A stretch of 22,297 nt of DNA from JAICTV01 sp034666045 (GTDB lineage: Bacteria > Planctomycetota > Phycisphaerae > Tepidisphaerales > Tepidisphaeraceae): NCBI GenBank assembly GCA_034666045.1, contig JAXDMN010000252.1:1-22297 (forward strand), in the 5' to 3' direction. The notes under the pieces are model-generated. The model was not told where the DNA came from. It was given only the letters and a program-made list of their open reading frames with translations, and ran no database searches. Numbering within the stretch: position 1 is the stretch's first letter; the number at the start of each line of letters is the position of its first letter. Positions 16,442 to 22,297 of this stretch are shown here, piece by piece. The position numbers and the translations under genes are program-made.

Positions 16442-16522
16442 CCCGTTGGGCACCTCAAAGCGGATGTGGTCGACCGCCAAGCTCTGACCATATGCCTTGG
16501 TCAAATGGGAAAGGGAAATCAC
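16442..16522 (-). pseudogene. Remnant of ABC transporter ATP-binding protein N-terminus
   Basis: From a GTG at 16522 the minus strand encodes 27 residues that look like the start of an ABC ATPase. The core is SHLTKAYGQSLAVDHI, followed by FEVPNG, matching the A-loop region (aromatic Tyr11) just before Walker A. The similarity stops at the Gly. The next residues (RRFADERCFGA) bear no GxxGxGKS, and no frame continues the homology. The open frame ends at 16367. It is therefore a truncated relic of a probable ABC-2 or drug-export type ATPase; the permease is absent. Confidence 0.6.
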
Positions 16523-16732
16523 GCGCGGTCCGAAGGCTCTATCGATTGCGCGTCGCCCGCGGCACACCCAATCGGGTCCGGGGAGTCGTGCTACCTGAAC
16601 GCGCGGGTAGAACACAACGGCCGGCAAAAACTTGCAGCCCTGTCCACGGCCCGACCGGCGTGATCGATCTTCCCGGATGTTGCGAAAATGCTTGCCGAAC
16701 CGCCGCCACCGTTGCTAAGCTGCGTCTCTATC

Positions 16733-16738
16733 GGAGGG
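16733..16738 (+). promoter_or_regulatory. Ribosome binding site choosing the PEP-CTERM start
   Basis: GGAGGG ends 7 bases before the ATG at 16746 but only 1 base before an upstream ATG at 16740. The spacing favours 16746. Confidence 0.65.
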
Positions 16739-16745
16739 CATGGGC

Positions 16746-17588
16746 ATGTCACGTGGGTTTCTTGCAGGGGCCGTTTTCGTTGCTTTGTTCGCTTGGCAAT
16801 CGGCTTCGGCTGCGCCGATCAACATGCCGGCCGGCTCGACGGTCTGGATGAAGTGGGACGCCTCCGTCGCCCCCGATGCTGACCTCGACGATGCCGCCGG
16901 CAGCAACCTCCCCGGCATCGCGCCGCCCAACGGAATTCCAACGACCACCATCACCGATGGCGCCAGCTTCGCCACGGGCTTCGCCGAGATCCTGCCCACC
17001 CGGGTGCGAACTTACATTCACTCCAACATCGGCGCCGTCATGAACGCGTCGTTCCAGGACACCTACACGGTGGGCGGCGCCGCGGCCGGGCCGTTCGACA
17101 TCACATTTCAGTTCCGCGTCACGGGCGCGATGAACAGCATCCCCGCCGGCCCGTTTTACCAGCTCCTCGCCGGCAACGTGCAGGCCAGGATCGGCACCTT
17201 CAATCCCGATCCTCTGGTGAACGAGAACGTCCGGGTCTCGGCATTCAGCCCCGCCACGATCGCGGACACCGGCCCGAAAGACCTGTTCGTGCAGGGCACC
17301 GTCCCGGTCGACATCACGGCCAGCTACACGAAGACGGGCGTGAACGTCGGCGACGTCTTCGACATCGCGTACCAGGTCCGCTCGGCGTTCTCCAAGGGCG
17401 AGCTCGACCTGCGCAACACCGGCTCGATCTCGTTCGTCCTGCCCGAGGGCGTCACGCTCAACTCGTCGCTGGCCGCATCGGTCCCCGAGCCCAATGCGCT
17501 GGCGCTTCTGGCCGCGTGCTGCTTCGCCGCAACGGCCCGTCGGCGCGGGCGGGTGCGCAACAGCGAGGGGCCGAGGATGAGGCGCTGA
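16746..17588 (+). CDS. PEP-CTERM sorting domain protein
   Basis: A 280-residue exported protein. The signal peptide covers residues 1-22 (MSRGFLAGAVFVALFAWQ, cleavage predicted after SASA). The middle (about 25-235) is beta-rich with no recognised domain and ends ISFVLPEGVTLNSS. The C-terminus carries the exosortase signal: VPEPNALALLAACCFAA (from residue 246), a hydrophobic helix, then the basic cluster ARRRGR. Such proteins are expected to be cut and anchored or released by an exosortase, which is not encoded in this window. The tail after the basic cluster runs on for 11 residues, longer than usual. The gene stands alone between two converging two-gene units. The protein is probably an outer-surface or matrix component. 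Confidence 0.82.
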   Translation: MSRGFLAGAVFVALFAWQSASAAPINMPAGSTVWMKWDASVAPDADLDDAAGSNLPGIAPPNGIPTTTITDGASFATGFAEILPTRVRTYIHSNIGAVMNASFQDTYTVGGAAAGPFDITFQFRVTGAMNSIPAGPFYQLLAGNVQARIGTFNPDPLVNENVRVSAFSPATIADTGPKDLFVQGTVPVDITASYTKTGVNVGDVFDIAYQVRSAFSKGELDLRNTGSISFVLPEGVTLNSSLAASVPEPNALALLAACCFAATARRRGRVRNSEGPRMRR

Positions 17589-18192
17589 TCGTTTCTCGCG
17601 GCTGCGCGCCGATTTGCCCTACGGCGCATGGCGAAGAAGGGGCGCGCCGGGAAGGGCACGAAGCAGACCGCCGCACCAACGCCGCCGCCGACAGGGTGAA
17701 GAGTCGCCGCTTCATCGGACGCGCTCCAGTCGCCGCAGGACGGACCGGGAAGAATTCGATCACTTCTTGTTCGCGCGACCTCGCTACACCACGGTTGTTA
17801 ACCATCCGCAAGCTTGCGCGAATCGGCGGCGGGAATCTTCGAATTGGAATCGAAACGCGTCGGCGGGCGAGCGGCTGGCGGCGCGGTTTGAGAGGTTTTC
17901 AGCGTCGCCGCGGGTTCGGCCGAGTGTTTAGCAGAAAGTTAACCGGTTAACCCGACGGGTTTGCGGTCGAAAATCCGAATTCCTACTACTCCGGCCGACG
18001 TTCATAAGTCGTTATTTTTCGCGCGGAGGTCGAAATTTCTTCGCCTAACTCCCGGCCGGGCCGCGAATAAAAATCGCGTCGGCCCTGTGCGGCCGCCGCA
18101 CTTTTCGATCTTCGGATGAGTCCAAAGTCGTCGGCGATGCAAAACGCGGCAGGCGGGTCGGGCGTGGCGGCAATGACCATCGGTGGAGAAAT
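17589..18192. other. Convergent spacer without recognised genes
   Basis: About 600 bases between the 3' ends of the PEP-CTERM gene and the DUF1552 gene. Short Arg-rich open frames here match nothing. The region holds several palindromes: CGCAAGCTTGCG (17807-17818), GGTTGTTAACC (about 17794-17804) and GTTAACCGGTTAAC (17938-17951). Composition shifts toward AT after 17930. No rRNA, tRNA or clear small-RNA gene was recognised. Confidence 0.4.
17938..17951. promoter_or_regulatory. Operator-like palindrome GTTAACCGGTTAAC
   Basis: A perfect 14-base palindrome with a central CG, the form bound by many LacI-family repressors. The half-site GTTAACC also occurs about 140 bases to the left at about 17798-17804. 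It is unusual because the surrounding spacer lies between two gene 3' ends and has no evident promoter target. A chance palindrome is possible. Confidence 0.3.
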
Positions 18193-18360
18193 CAAATCCG
18201 AAGCACGAAATCCGTTCTGTTGAGCCAGCGCAGCCGGACAATCCGAAACAAATCCGAAGCACGAACGGGAAATAAGAAAACGCGGAGTCCGGTTTCGCTC
18301 ATTTCTTTATTTGGATTTTGTGCTTGTTTCGGATTTCGAGTTTCGGATTTCGAATTTGCC
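18193..18360. repeat. Dispersed intergenic repeat rich in TTCGGATTT motifs
   Basis: A 17-base direct repeat, CAAATCCGAAGCACGAA, occurs at 18193-18209 and 18249-18265. The right part (about 18309-18355) holds the complementary motif TTTCGGATTTCG repeatedly, so the whole is an imperfect inverted structure around roughly 18280-18300. Read as protein it gives KSEAR and NPK/FGFRVSDF strings, often mistaken for ORFs in planctomycete and verrucomicrobial genomes. It abuts the stop codon of the DUF1552 gene and may act as its 3'-end hairpin. Confidence 0.65.
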
Positions 18361-19773
18361 TCACGCGATTCCTTCAAACTTCCCGGTGCTGTCCCCGAAG
18401 CGATCGATCGGCGCGCCGACTCGGTCGAGCATCGAGCAGAAAAGATTGTTCAGCGGCGTGCTCGGCGGCGCTTTGATGTGACGGCCAGGCGTGACAGTCC
18501 CGCCGCCGCGGCCGGCGAGGAGGAGCGGAAGATTTTCGTGCGTGTGACCGTTGCCGTCGCCGAGGCCGGAGCCGTAGACGATCATGCAGTTGTCGAGCAG
18601 CGTGCCGTCGCCTTCCTTCACCGACTTCAATTTGTCGAGGAAGTAGGCGAACTGTCGCGCGTGGAAGGTGTTGATCTGCGTGAGCTTTTCGATGTTGGCG
18701 GCGTTGCCGAAGTGGTGGGAGATGTCGTGGTGGCCGTCGTTGACGCCGATGAATGGGTAGGGGCGATTCGATCCTTCGTGGCCGATGATAAAGGTGCTGA
18801 CGCGCGTGCTGTCGGTCTGGAAGGCGAGCGTGAGCATGTCGAACATCAGCTTGACGTGCTCTTCGAAGCTGTCGAACATTTCCGGCGCTCGGACGCCGCC
18901 CGGCAGCCGCGGCGCGCTTTTGTGCGCGAGTTCGACGCGTTTTTCGATCTCGCGAATGGCGGCGAAGTATTCGTCCAGCTTGCGGCGATCGTTCTTGCCG
19001 ACGCGCGCGGACAATCGCCGCGCATCGTCGCCGACAAAATCCAAAATACTTTTCTGGAACATCGCGCGGCGCGTGCGGGCGGTTTGTGCATCGCGCCCGC
19101 CGCCGGCGCTGCCGCCCATGTCGCCGAAGAGGCGTTCGAAGACCTGCTTCGGGTCGACTTCCGGATTGATCGGCGTCGCTTCGGATCGCCAGGAAAGATT
19201 AAACTGGTAGGCGCAGCTATAGCCGGAGTCGCAGGCGCCGAGGCGCGGGCCGCTGTCGCAGGAGAGTTCGAGCGACGGCAGCACGGTCTGGTCGCCGATG
19301 CGATTGGCGGCGATCTGGTCGACGGAGATGCCGGCGCGGATGTCGGAGCCGGAGGTTTTTCGCGGGTGCGAGCCGGTGAGAAAACTCGCCGATGCGCGGG
19401 CGTGATCGCCGGCGCCGTCGCCGAGCGGCAAACCGTTTTTCTGGCCGAAGCCGCTGAGAACGGAGATGTCGTTCTGGTGCGGCGCGAGCGGCTGGAGGAT
19501 GCGCTTGACGGCGAAGCTGTCAGCCGGCGCGGTAGCGGGGGCGGTCGCGGCAGTCGTGGGCGCGGCAGCGGGAGCGGGCGTCCATTCGGACATCGTCACG
19601 CCGTTCGGGACGTAGACGAACGCCATGCGCTTCGGCAGGTTTGCCGGCGTGGTGGTCGCGGCGGTGACGACGGAGCCGAGCGACGGAATCATCGCGTCGA
19701 GCATCGGCAGCGCCATCGCCGCGCCGACGCCGCGGAGAAACGTCCGGCGATGAATCTGCCATTTAGCGCTCAT
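18361..19773 (-). CDS. DUF1552 protein, Tat-exported
   Basis: A 470-residue protein of the DUF1552 family, a planctomycete relative of DUF1501 with unknown activity. The N-terminus HRRTFLRGVGAAMALPMLDA is a twin-arginine type signal. Conserved blocks follow: MAFVYVPNGVTMSEWTP, an Ala/Pro/Thr linker, DHARASASFLTGSHPRKT, SLELSCDSGPRLGACDSGYS, HEGSNRPYPFIGVNDGHHDI and VYGSGLGDGNGHTHENLPLL. A strong site AGGAG (19780-19784, minus) precedes the ATG at 19773. The start overlaps the end of the DUF1592-type gene by 11 bases, so the two are translationally coupled. Export to the periplasm is expected, and partnership with the upstream cytochrome-like protein is inferred from constant pairing in this phylum. 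Confidence 0.9.
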   Translation of the reverse strand: MSAKWQIHRRTFLRGVGAAMALPMLDAMIPSLGSVVTAATTTPANLPKRMAFVYVPNGVTMSEWTPAPAAAPTTAATAPATAPADSFAVKRILQPLAPHQNDISVLSGFGQKNGLPLGDGAGDHARASASFLTGSHPRKTSGSDIRAGISVDQIAANRIGDQTVLPSLELSCDSGPRLGACDSGYSCAYQFNLSWRSEATPINPEVDPKQVFERLFGDMGGSAGGGRDAQTARTRRAMFQKSILDFVGDDARRLSARVGKNDRRKLDEYFAAIREIEKRVELAHKSAPRLPGGVRAPEMFDSFEEHVKLMFDMLTLAFQTDSTRVSTFIIGHEGSNRPYPFIGVNDGHHDISHHFGNAANIEKLTQINTFHARQFAYFLDKLKSVKEGDGTLLDNCMIVYGSGLGDGNGHTHENLPLLLAGRGGGTVTPGRHIKAPPSTPLNNLFCSMLDRVGAPIDRFGDSTGKFEGIA

Positions 19774-22297
19774 GTGAAACTCCTGCGGAGGGCAATCCTG
19801 CCGACGGCGTTTGCGGCGTCAATGCTGCTACCGGCGGGGCGGCTTTCTCGTTGTCCTGCTCGTCCCCCGGGTCGTTCGCGCCGCGGCGCATCTGGAAGGG
19901 CACGCTTTTGATCACGCCCAGGACGAGCGTGGAGAAGCGCCCGTCGTTCTTGCGCAGCGCCTCGACGAGCGTCTCGACCGCCGGCTGATCGTACGGCTCC
20001 ACGCCGCGGCCGAGGGCGAATGTGAGCGCGTTTTCCGAGACCGACCGGTAAAAATCATTGCTGCGCGTTTTCGCCAGCAGCGCGCTCAGCTCGCGCACGC
20101 CGCTGAACTTCGGGCCGTTGACGAAGGCGGACGACGGATCGATCGGCAGCTTGCCGTCCTTGTCACGAAATCGACCGATTGCGTCGAAATTCTCGAGGCC
20201 GAAGCCGATCGGATCCATCGGCGCGTGACACGATGAGCACATCGGGTCCGCGCGATGTTTTTCCAACTGCTGGCGAACGGTGCCAGTGATCGGCTCGTCG
20301 TTCTTCACCAGCGGCGGGACGTCCGGCGGCGGGGGCGGGGGTTCGGTGCCGAGCAGGTTTTGCAAAACCCACTTGCCGCGCTTCACGGGTGAGGTGCGCG
20401 TCGGGTTCGACGTCAGCGTCAGCACGCTGCCGTGCGTGAGGACGCCGCGCCGCGGCGAATCGGCGAGCGAGACGCGACGAAACTCATCGCCGCTCACGCC
20501 GTCGATGCCGTAATGCTTCGCCAGTCGCTCGTTGAGGAACGTGTAATCCGCGGTGAGTACGTCGAGCAGGCTGCGGTCTTCCTTGAGGATCGACTCGAAA
20601 AACATCTGCGTCTCGCGCTTCATCGCGTCGCGCAGGCGGTCGTCGTACTGCTTCTCGAACATCTTCTCGTCGGGATGCGCCGCATCCAGGTTGCGGAACT
20701 GAAGCCATTGCCCGGCGAAATTGTCGACGAACGCCTGCGACTTGTTCGACGCGAGCATCCGCTTCACCTGCGCGTCGAGATTTTCCCGCAGCGCGCCGCG
20801 GCCGGCGAGATCGAGCAGCTCATCGTCCGGCGTCGTACTCCAGAGGAAGTACGAAAGTCGCGAGGCGAGCTCGAACTCGCTCACCGGGTGCGGCTTGTCT
20901 TCATTCTGCGATTCCGTTCCGCCGCGGAAGAGAAAACTCGGCGAGACCAGGACCGCTTTCATCGCGTGCTTGACGCCGCCGCTGAAACCTTCGCCGTGCT
21001 CCTGCGCGAAGCCGTACAGCTTCATCAGGCGATCGATCTCCTCCGTCTGCGGCGGACGACGCCAGGCGTGGCGCGTGAAATTTTCGAGCAGCGCCCGCGC
21101 CTCCTCGGGGCCGGGGTTCTTCGTGGCCGCGTACTTGCCGAAGAGTCGTCGCATCGGCTCGGTCATCGGCGGAGAGAGGGCCGGGGCGGAGAGCTCGACG
21201 ACCTCGAAATGCTGCACGTACAGGTTGCGGTCGCGGTAATTCGGATCGGGGGCGTCGTCGTTCTTGAGATTGTTGACGAAACGGGCGGCGAGTTTTCGCT
21301 GGCCGGCCTTCAGATTCGCCTGGATTTCGTAGACTTGCGGAACGGCGCGGCGCGCGCGGTTGCCGAGCTCTTTTCCGGCGATCACCTTCCGCGCCGCCGG
21401 GGCGGCGACGTCGAACACCTTGAGCGGCTTGTCGTCGAGCAGCAGCTCCATCTTCGCGTACTCATCGCCCGCGTATTCCGCGAATGCCTGCGCGCGGAGC
21501 AGATATTTTCCGTCGGCGGGGACCGTGATCGTCGCGATGGCGCTGTCGTCGGTCTTGTGCAGCGTAATTCCTTCACCCGATCGCCCGGCGCTGCCGGTGA
21601 TGTCGATGCGCTCGCCGGCGACGCGGCGCAGCGCGCCGCTGACCGGGCCGGCGATGTGGATCTGCTTCACGTAGATTTCGCCCGGCTGCTCGACGCCGAC
21701 GCGGCCGCCGCTGATGTTCGTGTCTTCTTTCAGACCGCGCAGTCGGCGCAGCGCGATCCGAAATTGCTGTCGCCCTGCGGGCACGCCGAGCCGCGCTTCA
21801 TACCACTGCGGGTCGGCCGAGTCGGCGTGCACGTCCGCCTCGTGCACGACCGCGTCGCCGAGCATGATCGACATTTTCAACGCCGGATGCTCGGTCAACC
21901 CGGGCGGCGGCATGTCCGGGTATTTTGCGAAGGCGAGCACGCGAACGATGTACTCGCCCGCCGCCGGCGAATCGCTCGCGACCGAGAGCGCATCCTCCTG
22001 CGCGCTTGACAGGTTCACCCAGCCATCGTGCGCCCGCTCGTCGCGCTTTTTGAAATTAGCCGTCGCCTCGACGGCGGTGACGTTGCGCTCGACCATCTCG
22101 ACGCGATCGGTCGGCACCGCCTCGTCGAGAATCTTCTCCGCCGCGACGAGATACTTCTCCATCAGCATCGGCGGCAGCGTGAGCACGTCGGCGATGTTGT
22201 CGAAGCCGTAGCCGGAATCGTCCTGCGGGAAGTCGTCCGCCGGGCGCGCGTCCACGCCGAGCAGCTCTCTGATCGAGTTGTTGTATTCGGTCCGGTT
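19763..22297 (-). CDS. DUF1587/DUF1595/DUF1592/DUF1588/DUF1585 protein, 5' end outside window
   Basis: The visible 844 residues start inside DUF1587: NRTEYNNSIRELLG at the very edge, then VDARPADDFPQDDSGYGFDN. The true start and any N-terminal signal and cytochrome domain lie beyond 22297; the GTG at 22255 is internal. Next comes a roughly 250-residue beta-rich region with two copies of a carbohydrate-binding-like unit (GEYIVRVLAFAKYP and GKYLLRAQAFAEYA). DUF1595 follows (FTRHAWRRPPQTEEIDRLM), then DUF1592 (ELASRLSYFLWSTTPDDELL to DYTFLNERLAKHYGI) and DUF1588 (RRGVLTHGSVLTLTSNPTRT). A heme-type CSSCH at 20225-20239 sits in CSSCHAPMDPIGFGLENFD, and DUF1585 ends the homology (ALTFALGRGVEPYDQ). 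The 39-residue tail is low-complexity. It overlaps the DUF1552 gene by 11 bases. Likely periplasmic; the biochemical role is not established. Confidence 0.9.
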   Translation of the reverse strand, partial: NRTEYNNSIRELLGVDARPADDFPQDDSGYGFDNIADVLTLPPMLMEKYLVAAEKILDEAVPTDRVEMVERNVTAVEATANFKKRDERAHDGWVNLSSAQEDALSVASDSPAAGEYIVRVLAFAKYPDMPPPGLTEHPALKMSIMLGDAVVHEADVHADSADPQWYEARLGVPAGRQQFRIALRRLRGLKEDTNISGGRVGVEQPGEIYVKQIHIAGPVSGALRRVAGERIDITGSAGRSGEGITLHKTDDSAIATITVPADGKYLLRAQAFAEYAGDEYAKMELLLDDKPLKVFDVAAPAARKVIAGKELGNRARRAVPQVYEIQANLKAGQRKLAARFVNNLKNDDAPDPNYRDRNLYVQHFEVVELSAPALSPPMTEPMRRLFGKYAATKNPGPEEARALLENFTRHAWRRPPQTEEIDRLMKLYGFAQEHGEGFSGGVKHAMKAVLVSPSFLFRGGTESQNEDKPHPVSEFELASRLSYFLWSTTPDDELLDLAGRGALRENLDAQVKRMLASNKSQAFVDNFAGQWLQFRNLDAAHPDEKMFEKQYDDRLRDAMKRETQMFFESILKEDRSLLDVLTADYTFLNERLAKHYGIDGVSGDEFRRVSLADSPRRGVLTHGSVLTLTSNPTRTSPVKRGKWVLQNLLGTEPPPPPPDVPPLVKNDEPITGTVRQQLEKHRADPMCSSCHAPMDPIGFGLENFDAIGRFRDKDGKLPIDPSSAFVNGPKFSGVRELSALLAKTRSNDFYRSVSENALTFALGRGVEPYDQPAVETLVEALRKNDGRFSTLVLGVIKSVPFQMRRGANDPGDEQDNEKAAPPVAALTPQTPSAGLPSAGVSHER

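Larger units (their letters stand above)
16253..16745. other. Gene-poor spacer with decayed sequence
   Basis: This holds an inverted repeat at 16365-16409 and the remnant of an ABC transporter ATPase at 16442-16522 (minus). It also holds the leader of the PEP-CTERM gene. Between 16523 and 16732 I see no recognisable coding. Lower GC and irregular codon patterns suggest relic DNA rather than an intact gene. Confidence 0.45.

Noticed and set aside
16692..16721. TTGCCG-18-TAAGCT as a promoter for the PEP-CTERM gene
   Set aside because: The -10 match is poor and nothing else supports it.
18220..19911. 563-codon plus-strand frame over the DUF1552 gene
   Set aside because: It begins in the dispersed repeat and runs antisense to conserved DUF1552 blocks; no own domain is visible.
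20432..22009. 525-codon plus-strand frame over the DUF1592-type gene
   Set aside because: Antisense shadow with no recognised motif; the minus strand carries five successive known domains.

Overview
This GC-rich window looks like part of a Planctomycetota chromosome, plausibly of the class Phycisphaerae. The evidence is gene content: two secreted proteins with an N-terminal LEPR-XLL-like motif, a PEP-CTERM protein, a DUF1549/DUF1553 cytochrome-like protein next to a DUF1501 protein, and a DUF1587/DUF1592/DUF1588/DUF1585 protein next to a DUF1552 protein. These families are strongly expanded in planctomycetes. No rRNA, tRNA, CRISPR array, integrase or intact insertion sequence was seen.

Bases 1-7673 hold a symmetrical block. 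Two full-length paralogous secreted proteins (365-3130 on plus, 5073-7673 on minus) point at each other. Each has an LEPR-XLL-like motif, RTX-type nonapeptide repeats, a beta-sandwich-like domain, a proline-rich linker, a PKD domain and a right-handed beta-helix. Between them lie two plus-strand SAM-dependent methyltransferases, one TylF-like and one FkbM-like. The FkbM gene ends 10 bp from the 3' end of the second paralog, and a strong stem-loop sits in that junction.

Bases 8068-11250 hold a family 4 glycosyltransferase whose stop codon abuts the start of an asparagine-synthase-like protein. The synthetase domain of the latter keeps its PP-loop. Its glutaminase domain has lost the N-terminal Cys (Ser instead) and the NGEIYN and SD-E motifs. 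Together with the methyltransferases this suggests surface glycan or secondary-metabolite assembly, but substrates cannot be read from sequence.

Bases 11295-16020 hold a probable two-gene unit: a di-CxxCH DUF1549/DUF1553 protein and a Tat-exported DUF1501 protein, separated by a roughly 100-bp palindromic element. Bases 19773 down to the right edge hold the mirror-image unit on the minus strand: a DUF1592-type protein (N-terminus outside the window) overlapping a Tat-exported DUF1552 protein by 11 bp. The two units converge.

Bases 16021-18360, between the converging units, are gene-poor: a probable 57-residue membrane protein, a remnant of an ABC transporter ATPase N-terminus, an inverted repeat, a PEP-CTERM protein, an operator-like palindrome and a second dispersed repeat family. 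Mature functions of most large proteins here are not established. The strongest leads are the degenerate amidotransferase, the paralog pair around the methyltransferases, and the two repeat families.
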